Source: Streptomyces luteolus
GTDB lineage: Bacteria > Actinomycetota > Actinomycetes > Streptomycetales > Streptomycetaceae
DNA length: 64,000 nucleotides
Assembly (NCBI RefSeq): GCF_029968015.1
Contig: NZ_JASCIS010000045.1
Location: forward strand, 1 to 64,000
Reading direction: 5' to 3'
Made by a program: the position numbers and the translations under genes. Under the pieces are notes generated by a model that worked only from the letters and a program-made list of their open reading frames with translations, did not search any database and was not told the origin of the DNA. Positions 1-7,861 of the stretch are shown here, one piece after another; within the stretch, counting starts at the first letter, position 1; the number at the start of each line of letters is the position of its first letter.

Positions 1-291
1 GAGTGCTGTTCTCGCTCCTCATGCTCTCCCGTGCAATGCGAAGCACGTAGCCCGCGATGGCGCCCGTTGCCGCACGCCCCCGTGCAGCTCCTTTCGCGGC
101 CATGCCGCCCCCTGCACCCTCGGTCGTCCAACCCGTACCCACAGTCAGTCCTACTCCATCCCGGATGACCGTAGGTTCCAGATGCGGAATCAACCACCTC
201 CCTTGAGGGGAGGGCGGGTTGACGCCGGAGCAGACTCCGCCCCGCCTCCCCGTCGGGTGGCGCGTCTCCACACTCCTGGAGGGATGGCCCC

Positions 292-717
292 GTGACCATG
301 ACCGCGACTCGACCCCATGCATCTGGTGCCCCTGGCTACAGCGAGACGTGGCCGAGCGAGCCGGAGACGGCCGGCCGTTCCCGGCAGTTGGTCAAGGCTG
401 CACTGAACACGTGGAACCTCAACGGCGATGTCGTGGAGCGGGCGGTGCTCGTCATCTCCGAGCTGGTGACCAACTCGGTCCAGCACAGTGGAAGCAAGCT
501 TCTCCGATTGAGCGTGACTCGGATTGCTCCTGGCGTAGTTCGGCTTTCAGTGACGGACAAGTCGAGGAAGAAGCCCGAGATTCAGGCGGCGGGCCTGAGC
601 GATGAGAGCGGACGTGGCCTCCACCTGGTGGACCTGCTCGCCGACGACTGGGGTGTTGTTGAGCGGGGGTTCGGCAAGACCGTGTACGCCGACCTGAACT
701 TGGAGGCCCCGGGCTGA
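292..717 (+). CDS. RsbW-like ATP-binding protein (HATPase_c)
   Basis: This 141-residue protein has the GHKL ATPase fold of anti-sigma factor/serine kinases. The N-box is SELVTNSVQHS (about residues 62-72) and the glycine-rich lid region is GRGLHLVDLLADDWG (about 105-119). There is no membrane segment or sensor domain, as is usual for the many stand-alone RsbW-like proteins of Streptomyces. Their partners are often neighbouring XRE regulators or unlinked sigma factors. The GTG at 292 follows GGAGGG by a good spacing, and an ATG at 298 is an alternative. It is a distant paralogue of the ATPase at 15614-16165. The target is unknown. Confidence 0.85.
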   Translation: MTMTATRPHASGAPGYSETWPSEPETAGRSRQLVKAALNTWNLNGDVVERAVLVISELVTNSVQHSGSKLLRLSVTRIAPGVVRLSVTDKSRKKPEIQAAGLSDESGRGLHLVDLLADDWGVVERGFGKTVYADLNLEAPG

Positions 718-868
718 TGGAGAAGCACAGCCGTCTTCCCCCCCGGAGGGGTGAGGGCGGACGAGGGTCGGCCTGGCGGCCCACACGAGGCTACGGGTAG
801 GGGTGCGCTACCCGTACTCAAGGAATTCGTGACCAAGCACAAGAAGATGCACACGTGAGGAGGCAGCA

Positions 869-1168
869 GTGCGCACCTGGGAGTTCACGCTGATCATGAA
901 CCGGGGGCTGACGGACGAGGAAGAGCACGCTTGGAACTACTGGCCCGAGGCAGACAACCTGCTCGTGGACGGCAGCATCGGCCAGACGAAAGGCCCTCCC
1001 GGGACCAGCAGGATGGAATCGATGTGCCACATCGAAGCGTCCACGCTCCTGGAAGCCGTCTCCATCGCCACCCAGGAGATCCGCAAGGTGGCAGACGTCC
1101 ATCCCGTGCGCATCGAGGTGGACGAGGAGCACCGCGGCGACCTCGAAGGGCTCGCCCGCGTCGCCTGA
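869..1168 (+). CDS. Small hypothetical protein
   Basis: This 99-residue acidic protein has a GTG start behind GAGGAGG. It has no signal peptide, membrane segment or cysteine motif, and I do not recognise a family. The order is a strand-rich start (WEFTLIMNRGLTDEE) and then a region that could be an alpha/beta repeat (STLLEAVSIATQEIRKV). It lies 150 bp after the RsbW-like gene on the same strand, so co-transcription is possible. Codon use is typical of the genus, which supports a real gene. Confidence 0.6.
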   Translation: MRTWEFTLIMNRGLTDEEEHAWNYWPEADNLLVDGSIGQTKGPPGTSRMESMCHIEASTLLEAVSIATQEIRKVADVHPVRIEVDEEHRGDLEGLARVA

Positions 1169-1192
1169 CACCTGGCCGACCAGCCATCCAGC

Positions 1193-2227
1193 TCACTGAC
1201 TGGGTGGCTGTGGCTGCCTCGGGCGCCCGTCGAAGGGGCTCCGAAGCACCAACTCATGCCGTTGACCTGAGAGTTGAGGTATCCGCCCGCAGGCGGTCGG
1301 AGTGGGGGCCTTTGCCGCGCGGCGGGCTTCTTCGGCGTAGTGCCGGACGGTCTCGGGGCGTAGAGGTGCGGTGTGTTGGGGCGGGCGGTCACCTCGGCAG
1401 GCGGCGCATTCGCCGCCGCGTAGCGCCTCGGCTCTCCCGGGGACGCGGCAGATGGTGCATTCCAGCATGCGGATGGTGGGCCGTCGTGGTGGGAGGACGG
1501 GTGGCAGCTTGTCGGTCAGCCGGATCTCGGCGATGCGCCGGGGTGAGTGGACTTCCGGGGGTAAGCCGGACGTGAGGGCATGGGTGATCCGGTCTCTGGT
1601 CGACCCGCGCCGCAGCCATTCCTCGGCGAGCGGAGCCAGAGCCGCGCAGTCGGCGGCGGAGAGGCTCATCCGGCTGTCGGCGAGGCCGAGTTCGGCGAGC
1701 AGGGCGTAGGCCTCGGTCGGTGCTGGCGGGGCGCTTGGGACAGCTGGGAGGACTGGGTCTTCGGGAACTGGGTCTTCGGGAGCCGCCGGCTCCCCGGAGT
1801 CGGCTTCCTCGCCCCGGGGCTCCTGCGGGCACGAGTTCACGTCCCGCCCCTCGACGTACGCGCTCCACCACTCGTCACCGTGCGCCTTACGGGAGAAGTG
1901 CGTGTAGGTCACCCAACGGCTCGCCCCTTCGGTGGCCACCCGCTCGCGGATGCGCCGCAGGTGTCCGGCCCGCGACAGCTCCCGCAGTGCGGTCCCGATC
2001 GAGGCCTGGCCTCGGGGGAGTTGGGCGGCTAGGCCCTTGATGGAGACGTCAGCGCCGTCGGGCATCCGGTCAATGTAGGCGGCGATGGCGGCAGCGACTG
2101 GCGACAACCCGTCAAAGTCGGTCGTACGTCGTGGCCCCTGACCTGGCACGGAACGTTTTCCGAAGCCGGATGCGGCCATGGGGTAGTCAGAGGAGGGGGC
2201 AGTATAGATAAGCTTGGCAACAGCCAT
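1193..2227 (-). CDS. Helix-turn-helix protein with C-terminal zinc ribbon
   Basis: This 344-residue protein has a winged-helix DNA-binding region at about residues 45-115, with MarR/replication-initiator-like features (KGLAAQLPRGQASIGTALRELSRAGHLRRI). A Pro/Glu-rich linker (about 140-175) follows. Near the C-terminus is a CxxC...CxxC zinc ribbon (CTIC and CAAC, about 270-290). Similar stand-alone helix-turn-helix proteins are common in Streptomyces accessory regions. The ATG at 2227 is preceded by AGGACG. It ends 25 bp from the convergent hypothetical gene. The role is likely transcriptional, but the target is unknown. Confidence 0.75.
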   Translation of the reverse strand: MAVAKLIYTAPSSDYPMAASGFGKRSVPGQGPRRTTDFDGLSPVAAAIAAYIDRMPDGADVSIKGLAAQLPRGQASIGTALRELSRAGHLRRIRERVATEGASRWVTYTHFSRKAHGDEWWSAYVEGRDVNSCPQEPRGEEADSGEPAAPEDPVPEDPVLPAVPSAPPAPTEAYALLAELGLADSRMSLSAADCAALAPLAEEWLRRGSTRDRITHALTSGLPPEVHSPRRIAEIRLTDKLPPVLPPRRPTIRMLECTICRVPGRAEALRGGECAACRGDRPPQHTAPLRPETVRHYAEEARRAAKAPTPTACGRIPQLSGQRHELVLRSPFDGRPRQPQPPSQ

Positions 2228-2569
2228 GGATCGTCGTCCTGTTCGATCTGTTGGTCAGACCCCCGAAGGTGTTCACAGCACCGATCGGGGGTCATTTGCT
2301 TCTGCGCACGCTACACACCTTGATGGCATATGCGCAGCCAATCGCACATTAGTCATATCCCTTGCGCTTCAAGGCAGTTGAATCCGTAACCGGCGTTGGA
2401 ACGCGCCAAGGCATGGAGGGAGGGAGGGTGGGTAAAACCTCCCTCCCCTTCCACACAAAGAGCGCTCGCCACCCAGCCCCGAAGTCCCTAGACCCGAGCA
2501 TCGGGACGCGCACCGCTCCGCGGCCGACCGGCTGACGGCGTCCGGCTTCCCGGTGTTACGTTCGCTCGT
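2228..2569. other. Intergenic region between divergent genes
   Basis: This is a 342-bp gap between the divergent helix-turn-helix gene and the phosphotransferase-like gene. It is AT-richer than its surroundings around 2290-2380, consistent with promoters. A GGAGGGAGGG / CCTCCCTCC inverted repeat sits at about 2415-2448 with a T-poor tail and may be a weak terminator or structured leader. No gene is supported. Confidence 0.5.
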
Positions 2570-3427
2570 ATGACGCGCTCGGCATTACCAACTCGTCTCG
2601 ATGACCTGCGGGTTGACCCCGTGGACGAGGTTCTGGACCGTGTAGAGACCTCGCTCCGGACGCACCTGGAGCGGGGCACTGTCGTACGGAAGCGTCGCTC
2701 GGTCGGGGCGCGGACGGACCGAGGCACGTGGGTGCGTATCGAGCGGCGCGGACTCGACAGGATCGGCCCTCAGGGCTGGAACGGGACCGAGTGCGCCGCG
2801 TTCCTGGACGGGGTCGTCCAGCCCGAGTGGCACGGCGGTGTGGTCTGGCGGGACGCGGCCGAGCCGGTGATGTGGCGGGCCGACGAGACCGACCTCCTGC
2901 CCGCACCTCCGATCGGCACGGCCGTACTGACCGAGGACCCGGTCCTCCCCGACGGCTGGTGGCCGCAGCTCAACGCCTCGCTCGACGCACTCATGGGGCA
3001 GCACACCCGGCGCATCGCGACGCCGGACACCATCACCATCACGCAGGCCGTCGTCACCAAGTCCATCCGCAGCGTGTTCGCCGATGACTTCGACACGACC
3101 GTCGAGGACTGGGTTCCCGCCCACGCGGACCTGAACTGGGCCAACCTGACCGCGCCGGCGTTCTGCCTCTTCGACTGGGAGGACTGGGGCAACGCCCCAC
3201 GCGGCCTCGACTCGGCCTCGCTGTGGGCGAGTTCGCTCGCCGTCCCGGCCCTGGACGATCGCGTACGACGGGAACGGCACCGCGACTTCGAGAGCCGGGA
3301 CGGCAAGCTGATGACGCTGTTCGCGGCGTCGAAGATCCTCGGGCCGCACGCGCATCCGGAGGACCCGAGGATCGAACCCGCTCGCATGGTGGCGGAGCAG
3401 ATTACGGCGGAGCTTCAGGCCGGCTGA
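2570..3427 (+). CDS. Aminoglycoside phosphotransferase-fold protein
   Basis: This 285-residue protein has the APH/choline-kinase catalytic loop HADLNWANL at about residues 181-189, followed by the Mg-binding segment LFDWEDWG (about 196-203). The N-terminal nucleotide lobe is weakly conserved. Proteins like this phosphorylate small hydroxyl-bearing substrates, but most genomic copies have no known substrate. No clear Shine-Dalgarno precedes the ATG at 2570. It is a paralogue in fold of the gene at 13467-14276. A phosphotransferase is likely, and no resistance function should be assumed. Confidence 0.65.
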   Translation: MTRSALPTRLDDLRVDPVDEVLDRVETSLRTHLERGTVVRKRRSVGARTDRGTWVRIERRGLDRIGPQGWNGTECAAFLDGVVQPEWHGGVVWRDAAEPVMWRADETDLLPAPPIGTAVLTEDPVLPDGWWPQLNASLDALMGQHTRRIATPDTITITQAVVTKSIRSVFADDFDTTVEDWVPAHADLNWANLTAPAFCLFDWEDWGNAPRGLDSASLWASSLAVPALDDRVRRERHRDFESRDGKLMTLFAASKILGPHAHPEDPRIEPARMVAEQITAELQAG

Positions 3428-3479
3428 CCGCGTGCCCGTCTCCGGAGGAGCTTTACCTGAGGGGGCGGAGCGCGCTCGG

Positions 3480-3875
3480 TCAGCCGGACAGGTGCACCCC
3501 GGGCAGGTCACCGAACTTCGCTTTCCCGTCCGTCGTGAGGATCGCCCGAGCCGTCGCGGCCGCAGTTGCCGCAATGATCAGGTCATGCGCTCCGCGCGGC
3601 TTGCCCGTGCTCCTGACGTACGCGAGCAACCGCGCATGCACCCGGGCGACGTCGAGCGTGTAGTCCTCGACCGGCACGGTCGAGAAGATGAGATCCGCGA
3701 ATTCCTGACGCCGCTGCCTGAGCTGGGTGGTGCCTGCCCGCTCCACGCCCGTCAGCAGTTCGGCGGCCGTGACCGCGGCTATCACCACGTCGTCCTCGAT
3801 GCCCACCGCGGCGAGATCCAGTTTGCCGCGTTCGGCCTCGATGAGTACGCCGGTGTCGAGGATCAGGCGTCCCAT
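3480..3875 (-). CDS. VapC-type PIN-domain toxin ribonuclease
   Basis: This 131-residue protein carries the four acidic positions of a PIN nuclease. These are Asp in LDTGVLIE (about residue 7), Glu in TAAELLTGVE (about 39), Asp in GAHDLIIAA (about 99) and Asp in LTTDGKAKF (about 117). VapC toxins cleave tRNA or rRNA in a Mg-dependent way. The gene overlaps the end of the antitoxin gene by 13 bp, the usual antitoxin-first order. Length and motifs are intact, so an active toxin is expected. Confidence 0.88.
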   Translation of the reverse strand: MGRLILDTGVLIEAERGKLDLAAVGIEDDVVIAAVTAAELLTGVERAGTTQLRQRRQEFADLIFSTVPVEDYTLDVARVHARLLAYVRSTGKPRGAHDLIIAATAAATARAILTTDGKAKFGDLPGVHLSG

Positions 3876-4123
3876 GGATCGTCCTCGGTCAGCAGTTCTC
3901 GCGCCCCCAGGACGTCGTCCTCGAAGGTGGGATCGTCATCCGGGTGGCGTTCGCGCCAGGCCGCGAGAGCGCTCACGAGCTCGGTGCCGTTGCTGACGGA
4001 TGCGGGACCGATGGTGGCCAGGCGGCGGCCGCCACGCGTGATCACTATGGTTTCTCCCTTCTCCGCGCGGTCGAGGAGACTCGCGAAGTTCCGGGAGGCC
4101 TCGGAGGCTGTCATCAGCTTCAT
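3863..4123 (-). CDS. Phd/YefM-type antitoxin
   Basis: This 86-residue antitoxin begins with the Phd/YefM DNA-binding fold (MTASEASRNFASLLDRAEKGE, then TIVITRGGRRLATIGP). An acidic tail (DDDPTFEDDVLGARELL) is expected to wrap the toxin. It should neutralise the PIN toxin downstream and repress the operon. The ATG at 4123 has no Shine-Dalgarno. A TATTCT box ends six bases before it, so the mRNA may be leaderless, and the inverted repeat 4125-4143 overlaps this promoter. Confidence 0.87.
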   Translation of the reverse strand: MKLMTASEASRNFASLLDRAEKGETIVITRGGRRLATIGPASVSNGTELVSALAAWRERHPDDDPTFEDDVLGARELLTEDDPWDA

Positions 4124-4124
4124 G

Positions 4125-4143
4125 GATTCAGAATATCTGAATC
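4125..4143. promoter_or_regulatory. Operator/promoter of the vapBC-like operon
   Basis: Perfect 8-bp arms GATTCAGA (4125-4132) and TCTGAATC (4136-4143) flank a 3-bp spacer. On the minus strand the sequence contains TATTCT at -12 to -7 relative to the antitoxin ATG, which fits a -10 box for a leaderless transcript. Antitoxin autorepression through this palindrome is inferred. Confidence 0.65.
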
Positions 4144-4239
4144 TCCCAGGTTACGACAGTACAGGCCCTGCCCCACGAAGCTCCCGGCACAGCCGATCCG
4201 TACGGCCGTACCGGGAGCACCCCGTGCAAGGGACAGGGA

Positions 4240-5010
4240 CTAAGACCCCAGCGAAGCCCCCCCGTCCACCGTCAGCACATGCAGAGTGATCTGCTTCGCC
4301 TCGTCCGACAGCAGGAACGCCACCGCCGCCGCGACGTCCGTCGGGAGGGCGAGGCGGCCCGTGGGGATGCCTACGCGGTACTTGCCGGGGTTGCCCTCGA
4401 GCGTCCCCTGCGCGCTCGACTCGTCGGACCACATCGAGCGCAGCATCGGGGTGTCGGTGGAGCCGGGGGCGACGACGTTGCAGCGGACGCCGTGGCGGGC
4501 GACCTCCAGGCCGAGTGACTTGGTGAACATCGTCGCCGCCGCCTTGGACGCCGCGTACGCGGCCATGTCGGCGCGCGGGGTGGCGGCCGCGTTGGAGGCG
4601 ACCGTCACGACGGCGCCCCGGGTGCGGGCCACCATGCGGCCGACCACGGCGCGGGAGAGGTAGAAGACGCCGTTGACGTTGACGTCGAAGGTCACCCGCC
4701 AGTCGGCCTCCGCGTACGAGACGACCTCGCCGAGGCGCAGTACCCCGGCCGCGTTGACGAGCATCTCGACCGGGCCGAGCTGTTCCTCGACCCGGATCAC
4801 CGTCTTCTCGACCTGGTCGCTATCGGTGACGTCGGTGACGTACGCCGTCACGTCCAGGCCGTCGGCCGCCAACTTGCCGACGGTCTCCGTGAGTTGCTCC
4901 TCGTCCCGGTCGACGGCCGCGACGACGGAGCCGCGGCCGGCCAGTTCCCTGGCGACCGCCTCCCCGATGCCGCCGGCGGCGCCGGTGACGAGAGCCACTT
5001 GTCCTTGCAT
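4240..5010 (-). CDS. EntA-like SDR, probable dihydro-3-hydroxyanthranilate dehydrogenase
   Basis: This 256-residue classical short-chain dehydrogenase has the NAD-binding TGAAGGIGE motif (about residues 10-18), NAAG (about 88-91), the active-site Ser in TVASNAA and YAASK (Tyr/Lys pair, about 152-156). It resembles 2,3-dihydro-2,3-dihydroxybenzoate dehydrogenases (EntA/DhbA). With PhzE and PhzD in the same window, the inferred substrate is trans-2,3-dihydro-3-hydroxyanthranilate, oxidised to 3-hydroxyanthranilate. The ATG at 5010 sits behind GAGGTCGTGGAA. In-frame upstream codons encode low-complexity sequence and are excluded. It lies downstream of the DAHP synthase gene on the same strand. 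Confidence 0.8.
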   Translation of the reverse strand: MQGQVALVTGAAGGIGEAVARELAGRGSVVAAVDRDEEQLTETVGKLAADGLDVTAYVTDVTDSDQVEKTVIRVEEQLGPVEMLVNAAGVLRLGEVVSYAEADWRVTFDVNVNGVFYLSRAVVGRMVARTRGAVVTVASNAAATPRADMAAYAASKAAATMFTKSLGLEVARHGVRCNVVAPGSTDTPMLRSMWSDESSAQGTLEGNPGKYRVGIPTGRLALPTDVAAAVAFLLSDEAKQITLHVLTVDGGASLGS

Positions 5011-5125
5011 TTCCACGACCTCTTCTCGTCGCTCGGACCCGGGCGTCCCCGGGAGGTGCCCCGGCGAACCGGGAGGAGCCCCGGCGTCCCCGGGAGGTGC
5101 AGCCACGCGGCCGCAGGCCTACGGC

Positions 5126-6295
5126 TCATCCCGCCCACGCGGTCACGACGGACATCGCCTGGGCGGGCGTCAGACGCGGGTCGCAGTGGCTCGTGTAGCG
5201 CTCCCCGACCCGGTCGAGGTGGGCCTCGGTGCGCACGCACTCGGTGACGTCGTCGGGGGTGGTCTCCAGGTGCAGTCCGCCCGCGACACCGCCCGCCGAC
5301 TCGACGGCGTACTTGAACGCCCGCACCTCGCGCTCGACGACCGGCACCAGGCGGGTCTTGTGGCCCGACGGGGTGCCGATGGTGTTGCCGTGCATCGGGT
5401 CGGTGAGCCAGGAGACCGGGTGTCCGGCGGCCCGGACCGCGGCGACCAGGGCGGGCAGCCGATCGCCGACCGAGTCGGCGCCCATCCGCGCGATGAGCGT
5501 GAGGCGCCCCGGCTCGCGCTGCGGGTCGAGGCGCTCGCACAGGGCGAGCAGCTCGTCCGGGGTCATCTTCGGGCCGACCTTGCAGGCGACCGGGTTGACG
5601 ACCTTGGCGAGCAGGGCGACATGGGCGCCGTCGACCTGCCGGGTGCGCTCGCCGATCCACGGGAAGTGCGTGGAGGCAAGGAGGAGTTCACCGGTCTCCT
5701 GCTCGCGGACCATGGGGACCTCGTAGTCGAGCAGCAGCGCCTCGTGGCTGGTCCACACGGTCGACTCGGCGTGCCCGCGGCAGGCGCCGACCCAGCCGAG
5801 GTTGCGGGTGATCTCGCTGGCCGCCATGTAGCCGGTGAGCATCCGCAGCGGGTCGGGCCTGCGGCTCTCGGCGTCCGGGTCGGGCATGTTGACCATGTGC
5901 CCCCGGTAGACGGGGAGTTCGACGCCGCCGACGGTCTCGGTGTCGTTGGAGCGGGGCTTGCCGAACTGGCCCGCCATGCGGCCGACCCGCACCACGGGTT
6001 GGCGGGTGATCAGCTTGAGGGCGCCGGCGAGCAGGTCGAGTACGGCGGCCTTGCGGTGCACGTGTTCCGAGGTGCTCTCGTCGGGGTCCTCGGAGCAGTC
6101 GCCGGACTGCACCACATGGGCCCGGCCCGCGGCGACGCGGGCGAGCTGTTCGCGCAGGGCGCGCACGTCGGCTGCTTGCACCAGCGGCGCTCGCAGGGAC
6201 AGCTCCTTGCGGACCAGCCGGGTCTGCTCGTAGTCGTTCCAGTCGGGCTGTTGCAGGGCGGTCTTGAGCCGTATGCCGAGCATGGTGTCGTCCAC
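5126..6295 (-). CDS. Class II DAHP synthase (PhzC-like)
   Basis: This 389-residue protein condenses phosphoenolpyruvate and erythrose 4-phosphate, the first step of the shikimate pathway. Class II signatures are present: QSGDCSED (about 63-70), VGRMAGQFGKPRS, SHEALLLDYE, WIGERTRQ, CKVGP, LTDPMHGNT and GLHLETTPDDVTEC. It is shorter than primary-metabolism class II enzymes (about 450-470 residues), lacking the long regulatory N-terminus, like PhzC enzymes of phenazine and other secondary pathways. This suggests relief from feedback control. The GTG at 6295 follows GGAG by 8 nt. It lies upstream of the SDR gene on the same strand. Confidence 0.92.
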   Translation of the reverse strand: MDDTMLGIRLKTALQQPDWNDYEQTRLVRKELSLRAPLVQAADVRALREQLARVAAGRAHVVQSGDCSEDPDESTSEHVHRKAAVLDLLAGALKLITRQPVVRVGRMAGQFGKPRSNDTETVGGVELPVYRGHMVNMPDPDAESRRPDPLRMLTGYMAASEITRNLGWVGACRGHAESTVWTSHEALLLDYEVPMVREQETGELLLASTHFPWIGERTRQVDGAHVALLAKVVNPVACKVGPKMTPDELLALCERLDPQREPGRLTLIARMGADSVGDRLPALVAAVRAAGHPVSWLTDPMHGNTIGTPSGHKTRLVPVVEREVRAFKYAVESAGGVAGGLHLETTPDDVTECVRTEAHLDRVGERYTSHCDPRLTPAQAMSVVTAWAG

Positions 6296-6499
6296 TGAAT
6301 GTCTCCGAAAGGTACGGCGGCGGGTGCCGGTCGGCCGGATGTCTCAGGGCACGGATCGGGGCCGTCGCGGCCCCGGCCCATGGCCGGGGAACGGGTCCAG
6401 GGAGGCAGGACCCGATGGGGGATCGATCGTTAGCCGGAAATTTCAGGATTGCCAGAAGGGAGAGCGGACGCCGTCAACTCCCGCTCCACTGCGTCAAGT

Positions 6500-6580
6500 C
6501 GGCCGCTCACGGCAGGGCGCACCCCCCGTCGTGCAGCCATCGGCCGCTCACGGCAGGGCGCACCCCCCGTCGTGCAGCCA
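6500..6580. repeat. 40-bp tandem duplication at the 3' end of the flavin hydroxylase gene
   Basis: Two identical 40-bp copies (6500-6539 and 6541-6580) are separated by one base. The second copy encodes the last codons (WLHDGGCALP) and stop of the hydroxylase gene. The first lies just downstream on the minus strand as an untranslated relic. Confidence 0.9.
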
Positions 6581-7732
6581 CTCGACCTTGTCGTGGAGCT
6601 CGTCCACGGACAGGGCGGACAGCATGGCGTTGCGTTCCGCGGCCGCCGCGCCGGCGGGGTGGTAGAGCCTGCGCCCCATCTCCCGGGCGACGAGTTGCGT
6701 CCTGGCCGTGCGCTCACGCCGCACGGCGTTGTACTTCTCCAGGCGCTGCGGAACGTTGTCGCAGGTCATGTCGTGCAGCACGGACCCGAGGACGACGGCG
6801 TCCTCAAGGGCCATGCAGGCGCCCTGCGCGGCGTACTGCAGCATCGGGTGCGCGGCGTCCCCGAGCAGTGCCACCCGGTCGTCGGTCCAGTCGGCCACGG
6901 GGTCCCGGTCGCACAGCACCCAGGCCCGCCACTCGTCGCCCCCGAGTTCGAGGAGGGACCGGGCGGTGGCGCTCAACTCCGGGAACTGGCCGAGGACATG
7001 GGACCGGGACACGGGCTCGGCGACCATGGCGCGGGTCGCGCCGTCGTCGCGGGTGGCCGCCAGGTTCAGGTACTTGCCGCCCCCGATGGCGTAGTGGACG
7101 AAGTGCCACTTGGGCCCCGCCCACAAGGTCACCGTGTTCCAGCGCAGCTCCTCGGGGACCAGCTCCATCGGGATCACGGACCGGTAGATGGTGTGGCCCG
7201 AGACCCTCGGCGGGCCGTCGCCGACCAGCTGGCCGCGGAGCGCGGAGCGGATGCCGTCGGCGCCGATCAGGGCCGAGCCGGAGAAGCGCTCCCCGGTGCG
7301 GGTGACCGCGGTGGCCCGGGTGCCGTCCTGCTCGTACGCCACCACGTCATGGCCGGCGACCAGCTCGATCCGGTCCGAGGCGCGGCAGGCCTCGACGAGC
7401 GGCTGGAACAGGTCGCAGCGGTGCACGACGGCGTACGGGTTCCCGAACCGCTTCCGGTAGGCCTCGGTGAGCGGCATCTCGGCGACGCGTTCACCGCTCG
7501 TGCCGTCCATGAACCGCAACGCGTCGATGAACACGGCGCGTTCACGCACGGCGGCGCCGATGCCGAGCCGGTCGAGGGCGTGGAAGGCGTTCGGTCCCAG
7601 CTGGATTCCGGCCCCGTACTCGGTGAAGCACTCCCTGCGTTCCAGGACGGTCACCTCGTGACCGTGCCGGGCCAGGCTCAGGGCCGCGGCCAATCCGCCG
7701 ATGCCGCCGCCGGCGACGACTGTCTTCGACAT
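6548..7732 (-). CDS. FAD-dependent aromatic hydroxylase, 3-hydroxybenzoate 6-hydroxylase type
   Basis: This 394-residue group A flavoprotein monooxygenase has the dinucleotide motif GGGIGG (8-13), the DG motif ALIGADGIRSALR (about 154-166) and the FAD-ribityl GD motif LLGDAAHP (289-296). The AGIQLGPNAF segment (41-50) is typical of the 3-hydroxybenzoate 6-hydroxylase/salicylate hydroxylase group. Such enzymes hydroxylate para to a phenolic OH. On 3-hydroxyanthranilate this would give a 3,6-dihydroxyanthranilate that can lose CO2 to 2,5-dihydroxyaniline (inference). The ATG at 7732 is used. The 3' end carries a tandem duplication. It shares a strand with the ligase upstream and the DAHP synthase downstream. 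Confidence 0.82.
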   Translation of the reverse strand: MSKTVVAGGGIGGLAAALSLARHGHEVTVLERRECFTEYGAGIQLGPNAFHALDRLGIGAAVRERAVFIDALRFMDGTSGERVAEMPLTEAYRKRFGNPYAVVHRCDLFQPLVEACRASDRIELVAGHDVVAYEQDGTRATAVTRTGERFSGSALIGADGIRSALRGQLVGDGPPRVSGHTIYRSVIPMELVPEELRWNTVTLWAGPKWHFVHYAIGGGKYLNLAATRDDGATRAMVAEPVSRSHVLGQFPELSATARSLLELGGDEWRAWVLCDRDPVADWTDDRVALLGDAAHPMLQYAAQGACMALEDAVVLGSVLHDMTCDNVPQRLEKYNAVRRERTARTQLVAREMGRRLYHPAGAAAAERNAMLSALSVDELHDKVEWLHDGGCALP

Positions 7733-7861
7733 CGCTCTGTTGTCTCCTCGGTCTGTGTCCGGGTTGCTCACGTGCGGTGGTGGCGCCCTGTCGGACCGGC
7801 TCGCCGGATGGGTCCCATACCGGGCGGGCACCCGGCCCGGGAGCGATGGCGCGCGGCGGTC

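Noticed and set aside
2570-3427. An antibiotic resistance kinase
   Set aside because: Only the general APH catalytic loop is present; nothing ties it to a known resistance family.
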